Notes under the pieces: model-generated
Database searches by the model: none
What the model saw: only the letters and a program-made list of their open reading frames with translations
Told to the model about the DNA's origin: nothing
Part shown: positions 13,378-21,723 of the stretch, piece after piece
Layout of the letters: every line of letters begins with the position of its first letter
Numbering within the stretch: position 1 is the stretch's first letter
Position numbers and translations under genes: made by a program
Virus record (IMG/VR): IMGVR_UViG_3300025853_009406
Coordinates: 52,741-116,740 of that record
Strand: one strand, 5' to 3'
DNA length: 64,000 nucleotides
Origin: a virus

Positions 13378-15675
13378 TTAGATTTTGCAGGATTCACAAT
13401 CCTCTTGTTCATACTCTTCTATTTGATTTAGTAAATCTTGAAGTTCTGATTTTTCTTCATCAACTTCATCACTCTTACTATCGTAAGTATTTTGATAATA
13501 AGATGTCTTCCAACCGTACTTGTATGTGGTTAGTAAGTCTTTTGCCATTTCCGAAACAGGCACTTCTTTGTTTGGATAGTTTTCTGGATTATAAGACCAG
13601 TTTCCACTGATTGCCTGATCAAAGAACTTTTGAATGACTGAAATGCACTTGATGTATCCGTCATTATTTTCCATATCCCATAGAAGAGTATAGTTATTCT
13701 TCAGTGTAGAATAGGATGGAACAATCTGCTTAAGAGGCCCTTGTTTTGACTTTTTAATGGACAAGTATCCTCTAGGAGGTTCGATTCCATTGGTAGCGTT
13801 TGACACAACGGAACTGCTTTCTGAAGGCATTTGTGCGGACAATGTTGAGTGCCTAAGACCGTGATCCAAGATGGATGCCCTAAGCTTCTCCCAATCACGT
13901 TCTAACTCCTGGTTGCTAATCTCGTCTACATCTTTCTTATATGTATCAATCGGAAGAATTCCATCTGCATACTTTGTACGACCAAAGTTTTCGCACCAAC
14001 CCTTTTCCTTTGCAAGTTGATTAGAAGATTTCAAGAGATAAAACTGAAATGATTCTGAGAGACCATGAATTGCATCCCATGCTTCCTGAGAGTCATATTT
14101 AAACCCTAGTTTAGCAAGGTAATGTGCTAGACCAATAAAACCAATTCCAAGGGATCTACGTGCCCTTGTAGCGCGTTCTGCTGCCTTCACAGGATACTCC
14201 TGGTAGTCAATCAGTTCTTCGAGTCCACGGACGGAAAGATCACACAACTCTTCAAGTTCAGAATCCGATTTAATCTTACCAACATTAATAGCAGAAAGAA
14301 TACACAGAGCAATCTCACCAAACTCATCATCAATATGAATGATAGGATCTGTTGGGAGTGTAATCTCTTGGCAGAGGTTAGACATGTTAACCTTGTCTTT
14401 AAAAGATGAGTGTGTATTGGAATGGTCGATATTCATAATGTAGATACGACCAGTCTCTGCCCTCTCCTTCAGAAGGTTTAGAATGAGTTCTTGAGCACCG
14501 ATAGTTTTTCTTGGAATAGACTGATCTGATTCATAATCATTGTATAGTGCATCAAATCTATCAGTACCAAAAGCATCATACAGAACAGGAACGTCGTGCG
14601 GACTGAAGAGGGAGATGTCTTGGTTGTTGATGAAACGCTCATAGAACAGCTTGCTGATTTGAATGGAGTAATCTAGTTTACGAACTCGGTTATCTTCTGT
14701 GCCTTTGTTGTTCTTAAGGACTAGAATGTCTTCGATTTCTTGGTGCCAGATTGGGAAGTGGACAGTCGCTGATCCACCTCTGATGCCATTCTGAGTGCAG
14801 CATCTGACAGTTGCTTCAAACTTTTTGAGGAAAGGGACAACGCCTGTGTGCTGAACTTCTCCGCCTCTGATTTTGCTGTTGATGCCACGGATGCGACCTG
14901 CGTTGATACCGATGCCCGCCCTTTGTGCAACGTATCTGCCAATAGCCATATCAGAGCTAAAGATAGAATCGAGGGTGTCATCAACATCAACAAGAACACA
15001 GCTAGCAAATTGTCGAAGTGGAGTTCGCACTCCCGCCATGATAGGTGTGGGAATGTTGATTTTGTGTTTGGAGATGGCATCGTAGTAATCCTTAACGTAT
15101 TTGAGACGTGTCTCTTTAGGATACTTGGAGAAGATGGTTGCCGCAATCAGAAGATACATGAACTGTGGCGTTTCGTAAAGAGAACCACTACTCCTATCTT
15201 GTACAAGATATTTATCTACAACTTGCCGTAATCCAGCATATGTAAACAAATAGTCACGACTATGATCAATCATTGATTGAAGTTTATCAAACTCTTCATT
15301 AGTATAAAGATCCGCAATTTCTGCATCATAAACTCCTTTTTTGATGCATTCATCTACATGTTGTTTTACAGTCGGAACCTCATGCATACGTCCATACAGT
15401 TGCTTTCGAGTGGCAAACAAAAGCAGACGTGCCGCAACAAACTGATAGTTGGGGTGATCGAGGTCAATTAGGTCACTTGCAGAACGAATCAGGATCTCCT
15501 GAATCTCTGCTGTAGTAATACCATCATAAAATTGAATACCAGATTGCATTTCAACCTGAGAAGCAGAAACTCCTGCCAGATCTTTACATGCTTCCTCCAC
15601 CATTACGTGAAGTTTATTTAAATCAAGAGGTTCAGTTTTTCCATTTCTTTTGACGACCTTTGTACCGTTACTCAT
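13378..15675 (-). CDS. nrdA: Ribonucleotide reductase alpha subunit, class I (NrdA)
   Basis: 765 aa from ATG 15675, which overlaps the primase stop as ATGA; a start 12 bp earlier is possible. It has an N-terminal ATP-cone region (VVKRNGKTEPLDLNKL). FASCVLVD carries the first redox Cys, NLCQEITLP the thiyl-radical Cys with its Glu, and ALCILSAIN the second redox Cys. QMPSESSSVVSNATNGIEPP is the substrate loop. The tail ends CESCKI, the thioredoxin-accessible Cys pair. Complete and apparently active; B12 is not needed by this class. Confidence 0.97.
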   Translation of the reverse strand: MSNGTKVVKRNGKTEPLDLNKLHVMVEEACKDLAGVSASQVEMQSGIQFYDGITTAEIQEILIRSASDLIDLDHPNYQFVAARLLLFATRKQLYGRMHEVPTVKQHVDECIKKGVYDAEIADLYTNEEFDKLQSMIDHSRDYLFTYAGLRQVVDKYLVQDRSSGSLYETPQFMYLLIAATIFSKYPKETRLKYVKDYYDAISKHKINIPTPIMAGVRTPLRQFASCVLVDVDDTLDSIFSSDMAIGRYVAQRAGIGINAGRIRGINSKIRGGEVQHTGVVPFLKKFEATVRCCTQNGIRGGSATVHFPIWHQEIEDILVLKNNKGTEDNRVRKLDYSIQISKLFYERFINNQDISLFSPHDVPVLYDAFGTDRFDALYNDYESDQSIPRKTIGAQELILNLLKERAETGRIYIMNIDHSNTHSSFKDKVNMSNLCQEITLPTDPIIHIDDEFGEIALCILSAINVGKIKSDSELEELCDLSVRGLEELIDYQEYPVKAAERATRARRSLGIGFIGLAHYLAKLGFKYDSQEAWDAIHGLSESFQFYLLKSSNQLAKEKGWCENFGRTKYADGILPIDTYKKDVDEISNQELERDWEKLRASILDHGLRHSTLSAQMPSESSSVVSNATNGIEPPRGYLSIKKSKQGPLKQIVPSYSTLKNNYTLLWDMENNDGYIKCISVIQKFFDQAISGNWSYNPENYPNKEVPVSEMAKDLLTTYKYGWKTSYYQNTYDSKSDEVDEEKSELQDLLNQIEEYEQEDCESCKI

Positions 15676-16643
15676 ATCTTTTTCCAATTGTTAAATTTAA
15701 TCTTTGCTTGTAAACCAGAATAGGTATTTAATTTTAACATAGACATAACATCATGTCCAGAAAGAACCATATCATTGATATCTTTTTCTATGATGTTGGT
15801 TGGCCAGATGACGACTTTTTGATTTCTTTCGATACATCGTTCAATCCTTCCAACAATTTCTCGATTCCTGGGCTCGTTATCATAAACAAAAATGAGATCG
15901 CTTCCCTCAAGATAACCCAGGTCACCATCACTACCACACAAAGCCACGCTATTGTTGACGAAAGTGCTGTCAAAGGGTCCTTCGACCACATAGACAGGTA
16001 ATTTTGTATTGATTGTGTCAAGTCCATATATCTTTGGTGCATTATCCGTAAGCATAATGGTGATATATTTATTGGGTGATTTATCTAGTGCTCTGCCCTG
16101 AAATCCCAATAAGTTCTTTTGCTCATCATAGAGAGGAATAATGATTCGACTATTGTCATAGTTGACATTATCGAAAGTTTGTTTCTGAGAATTTGTCCAC
16201 TTTTTAAACTTTGGGGCGAAATAAAACTTATCTGGATTAAGTTTACGATTCTCCAAATATTCTTTTGCGGCAGGAATCTCAGATGCTTTTGGTAGATCAA
16301 TAGATTGCTTAAATAATGGTTTTTTAAATTCAAACTTCGGTTCTTCTACAACAAAGTTTTTGCCAGTATGTCCCTCTTTAAATTTCTCAATTGTATATTG
16401 CTTATGAAGTGTTGTATCTAACTGCTTCAAAAAATTATTCAAAGACATGCTAGCACCACAGTTATGGCACTTAAAGTTACTGTTATTCTTTACCTGATAA
16501 ATGTAACCACGTGTCTTATTTTTATTTTTTTGAGAATCACCACAGATTGGGCAACGAAAATTGAAAAGATTGTTTTTTACTTTCTTAAATTTCTGAAGAC
16601 GGGTAGAAATTAGACTAATATATTTACTGTCAATAAGGTCCAT
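15672..16643 (-). CDS. 61: DNA primase subunit (gp61)
   Basis: 323 aa (T4 gp61 342). N-terminal zinc ribbon with CPICG near residue 32 and CHNCG near residue 59. A TOPRIM-type core follows, with YVVEGPFDSTFVNNSVALCGSDGD and DLIFVYDNEPRN. It synthesises RNA primers with the gp41 helicase on the lagging strand. It lies directly before nrdA and overlaps its start. Confidence 0.92.
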   Translation of the reverse strand: MDLIDSKYISLISTRLQKFKKVKNNLFNFRCPICGDSQKNKNKTRGYIYQVKNNSNFKCHNCGASMSLNNFLKQLDTTLHKQYTIEKFKEGHTGKNFVVEEPKFEFKKPLFKQSIDLPKASEIPAAKEYLENRKLNPDKFYFAPKFKKWTNSQKQTFDNVNYDNSRIIIPLYDEQKNLLGFQGRALDKSPNKYITIMLTDNAPKIYGLDTINTKLPVYVVEGPFDSTFVNNSVALCGSDGDLGYLEGSDLIFVYDNEPRNREIVGRIERCIERNQKVVIWPTNIIEKDINDMVLSGHDVMSMLKLNTYSGLQAKIKFNNWKKI

Positions 16644-17116
16644 TATTCACCGATTTCGTGGATTACTGGTTGTTCGTGAACAAGAACACGATATAGTTCA
16701 GGGTTATTTCCAGCACTTACAGGAATAAACTCTGTATCTGGATTAAACTCTGAGTCACGAACTGCCTGATTGATTACAATAGAACCATCTGGACCCGAAA
16801 TACTACGATGATATGTTCCGATAGGAACTACTAGTGCCCCACTCTTACGATTCATGTGAACAATGTGATAAGGAAACTTCCAATCAAAGTTCACAAGTTC
16901 AAACGTTCTTTCACCTGAGAGGACACGATTATGGTCCACTTGATGATGGTGGATGTAGAACTGTTTTGCACCGATGACATCGTCTGGTGGTGAAACTGCT
17001 GGTCCTTCGTGTACCACAAGATCAGATGCGTTTGAATCATCTACCGAAATATCATAAAAAACAACATCGGGGGTCTCACGAAACACCCGATGCTTACGAA
17101 ACTGAACCGAACTCAT
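16643..17116 (-). CDS. Cupin-like protein, unknown function
   Basis: 157 aa. QFYIHHHQVDHNRVLSGERTF places several His early in a beta-rich fold, and VPIGTYHRSISGPDG gives a later His, the arrangement of the two cupin motifs. It probably binds a metal; the substrate is unknown. It is the first gene after the consensus promoter at 17141-17169 and is joined to gp61 by a TAATG overlap, so it is likely early and co-expressed with primase and NrdAB. Confidence 0.65.
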   Translation of the reverse strand: MSSVQFRKHRVFRETPDVVFYDISVDDSNASDLVVHEGPAVSPPDDVIGAKQFYIHHHQVDHNRVLSGERTFELVNFDWKFPYHIVHMNRKSGALVVPIGTYHRSISGPDGSIVINQAVRDSEFNPDTEFIPVSAGNNPELYRVLVHEQPVIHEIGE

Positions 17117-17124
17117 TCGGAAAC

Positions 17125-17541
17125 CTACTTTGCTCCGTCAATTATAACCTGAGGTGGTTGACTTGTCAACAAAGATGGTATGAGATGACTTCCAGCAGTA
17201 ATGAGAGATACTGAAAGAATCAAAACTCCACCAAGTTGCCATCTAAATTTTAATAAACCTTTTATTTCTAATTGAACTTTATCAATTCTTTCATGCAATA
17301 CAGCGTGTGTCTTTTCTTCAGTCAACTTCATTTCATCAATCATTTTTATGATGATGCCATCAGTTTTAATACTTTGATCAATTCTCTCATCATGTTTTGT
17401 TAATATCTGTGCTATACGATTATTACCTTCCGAAATTTTATCTACAGCTGCTTCCAACTTCGCAAGCATCTCTCTAGAGAGATCTTCGTACATGTCTAAT
17501 TTAGATTCTAAGACTGCTATTTTGGGATTTTGACCAAACAT
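17125..17541 (-). CDS. Coiled-coil protein with C-terminal membrane anchor
   Basis: 138 aa from ATG 17541 (MFGQNPKIAVLESKL), coupled to the 63-aa gene. Residues about 10-95 form a long heptad-rich coiled coil, followed by a transmembrane helix (WQLGGVLILSVSLITAG) and a short tail. Layout resembles membrane-anchored lysis or envelope proteins, but no family is recognised. The last 15 codons contain a perfect sigma-70 promoter for the next gene. Confidence 0.6.
   Translation of the reverse strand: MFGQNPKIAVLESKLDMYEDLSREMLAKLEAAVDKISEGNNRIAQILTKHDERIDQSIKTDGIIIKMIDEMKLTEEKTHAVLHERIDKVQLEIKGLLKFRWQLGGVLILSVSLITAGSHLIPSLLTSQPPQVIIDGAK
17141..17169 (-). promoter_or_regulatory. Perfect consensus sigma-70 promoter inside a coding end
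   Basis: Minus strand TTGACA (17164-17169), 17-bp spacer, TATAAT (17141-17146), 25 bp before the cupin-like gene. Both hexamers are exact although they lie within the 3' end of the coiled-coil gene. It should drive cupin, gp61, nrdA and nrdB early. Confidence 0.85.
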
Positions 17542-17732
17542 TATTTGCCCCTTAAATATTGCAACCACCACTTACGAGAATTCAATCCACCTTTTGCATA
17601 AGTCTTTTTATTTCTTTTTCTGACAGGAGGCAAATCTCCAGCTTCATGAGTTCCAGCAATTTGACCAGAACCTAAAGTCATTCCCTCCTCATTTAGAGTT
17701 CTAACAATAGAAATAATCTTGTTTATATCCAT
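17541..17732 (-). CDS. 63-aa basic protein, unknown
   Basis: ATG at 17732 forms TAATG with the upstream stop. MDINKIISIVRTLNEEG, then TLGSGQIAGTHEAGDLPPVR, then a basic tail KKTYAKGGLNSRKWWLQYLR. No domain recognised. Clustered with late and virion-type genes. Confidence 0.6.
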   Translation of the reverse strand: MDINKIISIVRTLNEEGMTLGSGQIAGTHEAGDLPPVRKRNKKTYAKGGLNSRKWWLQYLRGK

Positions 17733-18103
17733 TAGATAGAGTTTAATGTGCGTGTACAATAATCATCATCAGGTATATTATTTAATTCAGTTTTTGGATA
17801 TTCTGGTATTCTTTTAAGAAAAATTAAAAAACTTTTTAGCGATGGCCACAAGTCTTCTTCCATATTATAGAAAAGCAAAGGAACTGCGGCATCATCAAAT
17901 ACATTAAATAAGACAGTTAAATGATTAAGTAAAAGATGGGACTTTAAAATCCCATCTTTTCTATATTTACGCAATAATTTTTTTATATATCGTATTCTCT
18001 TCAAATCCTCATCAAAATCATCCTTAGTCAAAGCTTGGGGATTATTATAAAATTTTATAGCGAAAAGCATATAATTACTTTCCGTCAATTCATTAAATCT
18101 CAT
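17732..18103 (-). CDS. Conserved-type phage protein, unknown
   Basis: 123 aa. N-terminal LTESNYMLFAIKFYNNPQAL followed by basic helices (RIRYIKKLLRKYRKDG) and LKSHLLLNHLTVLFNVFD. This pattern recurs in proteins of unknown function from T7-like and T4-like phages as I recall them. Helical, soluble. It may act in the late programme. Confidence 0.6.
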   Translation of the reverse strand: MRFNELTESNYMLFAIKFYNNPQALTKDDFDEDLKRIRYIKKLLRKYRKDGILKSHLLLNHLTVLFNVFDDAAVPLLFYNMEEDLWPSLKSFLIFLKRIPEYPKTELNNIPDDDYCTRTLNSI

Positions 18104-18119
18104 ATTACATCAGTCTAAA

Positions 18120-18644
18120 TCAAGAATCAGGTAAGATATCATCGTCTGCGGTTCCACCAGGACCAGCATCTCCAGTAATGTGGCTACCTGCAACTAATAC
18201 TTCAGTCTTAACTCTAAGTACTTGTCCACCAGCACCATCTGTTCCCATGTAGGTTGTAATTCCAACCCATCCAGCATGAGCAGGTTTGTATTGTGACCCA
18301 TCGTCAACGGCAGCAGTTTGCTCTGCTACATCTACACCATAAATTTCCTCACCACCCCAATTGGAGTCTTCATTGACATAAACTGGTTGCTCAGAAATGT
18401 TATATGTTACAGCACTAATTGCAGTTCCATCAAGACCAGTGGTATTGACGATTGTGCATGTGGTATTTCCTGTACGCTCATTTATAACTGCGCTTCCTTT
18501 ACCTGTAATGGTAATAACCGCACCCTCAATGGTGGCAGCAGCAGGAAGAGTGGCACCACCAGCGAAAGTTGCAACCTTAGTTGTAAGGTCAACGCTAACG
18601 GTACCAGTCGAGTATAAAGAGTCTGATGATCCCCAAAGAGACAT
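18120..18644 (-). CDS. Probable virion protein
   Basis: 174 aa, starting MSLWGSSDSLYSTGT. Rich in Thr, Gly, Ala and Val with predicted beta structure throughout (AVITITGKGSAVINERTG), as in small head-decoration or fibre proteins. Acidic C-terminus. MSLWG starts are common among cyanophage structural proteins. A T4-type late promoter lies 30 bp upstream. The exact role is unknown. Confidence 0.6.
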   Translation of the reverse strand: MSLWGSSDSLYSTGTVSVDLTTKVATFAGGATLPAAATIEGAVITITGKGSAVINERTGNTTCTIVNTTGLDGTAISAVTYNISEQPVYVNEDSNWGGEEIYGVDVAEQTAAVDDGSQYKPAHAGWVGITTYMGTDGAGGQVLRVKTEVLVAGSHITGDAGPGGTADDDILPDS

Positions 18645-18673
18645 GTTTTCTTACCTTTAATTCTTTATATTGA

Positions 18674-18681
18674 TATTTATA
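18674..18681 (-). promoter_or_regulatory. T4-type late promoter TATAAATA
   Basis: Exact late motif on the minus strand, 30 bp before the MSLWG virion-type gene at 18644. Confidence 0.7.
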
Positions 18682-18683
18682 AA

Positions 18684-18887
18684 TTATTCCGCTTCCCTGG
18701 CAAGAATCGCTTTCTTAACAACTTCAAGAAGTTGATCGTCCATATCAGTTTTAGTTAACTTAACCGCTTTACCCAAGATAATAAGACAGATCTCAACCAA
18801 CTTTTCACCGAGTTCTTCGTTTTCTGGAATTTTGTTAACGGCATCTGAGATTACCTTTGAGGCGATTGGGAGTAAAAATGCAAGCAT
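18684..18887 (-). CDS. 67-aa protein with hydrophobic N-terminus
   Basis: MLAFLLPIASKVISDAVNKI then LVEICLIILGKAVKL: one short and one moderate hydrophobic segment, with a charged helical end. A holin-like role has been considered, but the segments are short and no lysis gene is adjacent. Function unknown. Confidence 0.55.
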   Translation of the reverse strand: MLAFLLPIASKVISDAVNKIPENEELGEKLVEICLIILGKAVKLTKTDMDDQLLEVVKKAILAREAE

Positions 18888-18923
18888 GATCTTATACCAA
18901 ATGATCTACAAATATATAGGAGA

Positions 18924-19319
18924 TCATTTTTTATTTTTTGCTGCTTCCACTTCTTTTGTAAAGTCTTTGAATGATTTTCTTCCAGGAGAATCGGCATGTT
19001 TAAATGTACGTTTCTTTTTAGAAGACTTATCAATTTCCCTCATTTTCAAAGCATCGCTAACTTTTCTTCTCAAACTTGGTCTTCCTATAGGTGGTTTAGT
19101 CTTATCAATCGCTCTCGCAATTTTTAAACCAACACCTTCTTCAACTTTCTTCTTTTCAGGAAGACCTTTATGCTTAGTAGAAGCAAAGTCTTTTACATCC
19201 TTCTTTTTCATAGAGGCAGCAACTTCGGCAGTTTCGGGAGTTGTAGGTGCCATCTCACCTTTTTGGATGGCACGAACTATTCCAAAAAACTTTTGCTGGG
19301 CTTTAGATACTGCAGGCAT
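18924..19319 (-). CDS. DUF3008-like basic protein
   Basis: 131 aa from ATG 19319 (MPAVSKAQQKFFGIV), one base after the previous stop. MPAxSKAQQ at the start and DFASTKHKGLPEKK near residue 45-57 are the two marks of DUF3008 proteins. The C-terminal half is very basic (RPSLRRKVSDALKMRE..KKKRTFKHADSPGRK), which suggests DNA binding. It sits in a block with late or virion-type genes, so it may be packaged with the genome. Confidence 0.65.
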   Translation of the reverse strand: MPAVSKAQQKFFGIVRAIQKGEMAPTTPETAEVAASMKKKDVKDFASTKHKGLPEKKKVEEGVGLKIARAIDKTKPPIGRPSLRRKVSDALKMREIDKSSKKKRTFKHADSPGRKSFKDFTKEVEAAKNKK

Positions 19320-19320
19320 A

Positions 19321-20490
19321 TCACTTCCTTTGGGTTTTCTTTGCCATAACTGCTTTATCACCGTACTTTGCTTTAAGATCTCCAACTACTTTATCAAATG
19401 CAGACATTTGAGTGTCTCCAGATGATTTCTTCTTAGGACCTGTTGCTGTTCTGGGGGGACGACGATAATCAGTATTACCGTCAACACCACCACGCTCCAT
19501 ACGCTGATCTCTTAGACGATCTTCCGCAGATTCAATCATATCACCTTCCATATCATAAGACATTTTGATACCCATTGCTCTCAACTTGTTCCTACCAAGA
19601 TTAATTTTTGTCTTCATAGATCTTGGATCTTCATCATTGTTTTTCTCTTCAGGTTTACTAGAATCACAACCCTCACTATAATTCAAAGGAAGTTTTCCTT
19701 GCTTTTGCATTTGCATTGTCTGCCTTTGAAGCATCATTTTCTTCTGAAGCATTTTTTTCTTCATTTCAATTTCTTTTTGATCCTCTGGATTAGCAGACTC
19801 AACAGTTGGCTTCAAGTTAATATATTTTTTATTATTAACTTTTTTACCAGTTATTTTATCACCACAGGATCCACAATCTTTTTCATAGATAACTTCTTCA
19901 CCAACAGATTCTTTTCTAGTATCTTGCCCATCAGGTTTTCCACCCTTCTTACGCTGAATAGCGTTATGAACTGCACCAGCATGTTCTTTAGAAGAAGATT
20001 CTACTTTACCATCTCCATCATAATCTTTCTTTGCCTTTTTCTTAGTACTATCATAAGAAGTCATTTCAACTGAGGCAATATTTGGATTTGCGCGAAGTTC
20101 TGCAATCTTTGCACGAGTCGCATCTCTTGTGTATGAATTACCAGTCTTCTTATCAGTTACTCTAATATGATACTTTTGGTCCTCTTCTGTAAAAACTTTT
20201 TTAAAAACACTTTTTACAGTATCTTCTGCAAGTTGTGGAATATTATACTCTTCTTTTAATCCACCAGTAAGTTTTTTCTTTGCTAAAGCTTTAACAGCAG
20301 AGGGTGCTGGAGATTTTGCCAATTGTGCAAGATAAGCTTTTGCAACTTGAGCAGGATTAAGATTAGTTTGTCCACTCAGGGATTTTCTAACTTTGTATTT
20401 TACATCTGATGCAAGTTGGGATGCTTGCTTTTCAATATCAGTATCACCAGCGGCATGACCACGGCGAGCACCGCCTGTATTTTTAGACAT
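19321..20490 (-). CDS. Large charged protein, probable virion-associated
   Basis: 389 aa, low complexity with many Lys, Glu and Met (a Met/Gln-rich run near residues 240-265). YHIRVTDKKTGNSYTRDATR and IAELRANPNIASVEMTSY form a module seen, from memory, in several cyanophage virion proteins. KKDYDGDGKVESSSKEH has the DxDxDG calcium-loop pattern. A CGSCG cluster follows. Late promoter motifs precede it. Several IxE or LxE sites could be cut by the gp21 protease. No enzyme domain is seen. Confidence 0.6.
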   Translation of the reverse strand: MSKNTGGARRGHAAGDTDIEKQASQLASDVKYKVRKSLSGQTNLNPAQVAKAYLAQLAKSPAPSAVKALAKKKLTGGLKEEYNIPQLAEDTVKSVFKKVFTEEDQKYHIRVTDKKTGNSYTRDATRAKIAELRANPNIASVEMTSYDSTKKKAKKDYDGDGKVESSSKEHAGAVHNAIQRKKGGKPDGQDTRKESVGEEVIYEKDCGSCGDKITGKKVNNKKYINLKPTVESANPEDQKEIEMKKKMLQKKMMLQRQTMQMQKQGKLPLNYSEGCDSSKPEEKNNDEDPRSMKTKINLGRNKLRAMGIKMSYDMEGDMIESAEDRLRDQRMERGGVDGNTDYRRPPRTATGPKKKSSGDTQMSAFDKVVGDLKAKYGDKAVMAKKTQRK

Positions 20491-20505
20491 GGAAATCTCG
20501 TAATT

Positions 20506-21723
20506 CTACTTTTTTCTATATTTATTTATGAATTGCTTACTCCAACATCCTGGCACCATACCTTCAACATACTTCCTATAAGAATCTGTACCAACAAGTC
20601 TTTGATCTGCAGGAACTCCTTGTTTTGCTTTACTATTTACAACCGCTTCATTTACATCCTTAATCCAAGACTTAAACATAATCTTATCTTCAGTTACACA
20701 AATTAAGTAATTAGTTCCACGACGAATTATCTTACCAACTAATCCAGTATTTACATTCTCTACAATTTGACCTACTTTGAAAATTTTATTATTAACAAAG
20801 TTTTCACGAAGATTTTTCCAATCAAATTTAGGAGCAATCTCCCAGAGATTCCATCCTTCTTTAATTTGCATAGCAGTGCGAAGATTATTGTAAAGTTCTC
20901 TTGCCTGCTTATTATTCAAAGTTGATGGAACACCTTTGCGGAATGATGCAAAGTCTCCTTCTGCTGCTGCCTTTCTCTGCTTGGATGCAGACATGCCAGA
21001 AACATCATCACCATCAGGATCTCTATCACCTGCCGAACGAACTTCTACATTATCAAAAGCATATAATTTTCCATTATAATTGTTTGAAAGATTTTCAAAT
21101 TCTTTTACCCTGTCTCCACCACCGATAATACGAACACCAGAATATCCATCCATGTGCGCCTTCTTCAAGACATCAAATATAGTACGATTTTGTGGGTCAT
21201 TAACAATTTTCTCACTATGCTGAGGGAACATCTGACGCATCACAGATACTTTAGTATCAGCATCTAATGGATTTTTTTTCTTATCATTAGATCTTGAAGG
21301 GACAATAATATAATCACCATCATCAGAACTTGATGCTACGGTATCCAAAAGTTTTTCATGACCAGTTGTTGGTGGATTAAAACGTCCAAATGCAATAGTC
21401 AGTGTACCTTTAGTTTTTTCAACCTCTGGTGGAACCATAGGTGGTTTTTCTGATGTTGGTTGTTTTTGAGTTTCAACTCCTGCTGCTGGTTCTGAAGTCG
21501 TATTTGAAAGATTTTTTTCCTTATCAGTTTGTGGAGGATCTTGCTTCCCAACTCTTTGTCTTTTATTAAAAAACTTTAATCTTCCTTTTTCCGTTTTCGC
21601 TACAAATTCACCATCTTTATCATACCAACCACCATGACCATCACTCTGCAATCCCATTCTAGAAGCTTGTTGGACTGCTACTGATGCTGATGCTTCCTTG
21701 ATAAAATTTAAAAAACTTTTCAT
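20506..21723 (-). CDS. Nucleotidylyltransferase (NMNAT/cytidylyltransferase-like) with capsid-targeting-like N-terminus
   Basis: 405 aa. Residues 1-12 read MKSFLNFIKEAS, close to the T4 internal-protein capsid-targeting sequence MKTYQEFIAEA, which the prohead protease cuts after the Glu of IxE. A linker rich in Pro, Gln and Lys follows. From about residue 108 there is a nucleotidylyltransferase fold: AFGRFNPPTTGHEKLL (the GxFxPxHxGH-type motif, with TGHE) and MSASKQRKAA (the ISSTxxR-type motif). It could adenylylate or cytidylylate a small nucleotide. The C-terminal 120 residues are unassigned and basic. It is joined to the next gene by ATGA. See findings. Confidence 0.75.
   Translation of the reverse strand: MKSFLNFIKEASASVAVQQASRMGLQSDGHGGWYDKDGEFVAKTEKGRLKFFNKRQRVGKQDPPQTDKEKNLSNTTSEPAAGVETQKQPTSEKPPMVPPEVEKTKGTLTIAFGRFNPPTTGHEKLLDTVASSSDDGDYIIVPSRSNDKKKNPLDADTKVSVMRQMFPQHSEKIVNDPQNRTIFDVLKKAHMDGYSGVRIIGGGDRVKEFENLSNNYNGKLYAFDNVEVRSAGDRDPDGDDVSGMSASKQRKAAAEGDFASFRKGVPSTLNNKQARELYNNLRTAMQIKEGWNLWEIAPKFDWKNLRENFVNNKIFKVGQIVENVNTGLVGKIIRRGTNYLICVTEDKIMFKSWIKDVNEAVVNSKAKQGVPADQRLVGTDSYRKYVEGMVPGCWSKQFINKYRKK
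20519..20530 (-). promoter_or_regulatory. Late promoter motifs NATAAATA (two overlapping)
   Basis: On the minus strand CATAAATA and AATAAATA overlap at 20519-20530, about 30 bp before the start of the 389-aa virion-type gene. Confidence 0.55.

Noticed and set aside
18684-18887. Holin candidate
   Set aside because: Hydrophobic segments are short and no endolysin or spanin is adjacent, so the protein is left unassigned.
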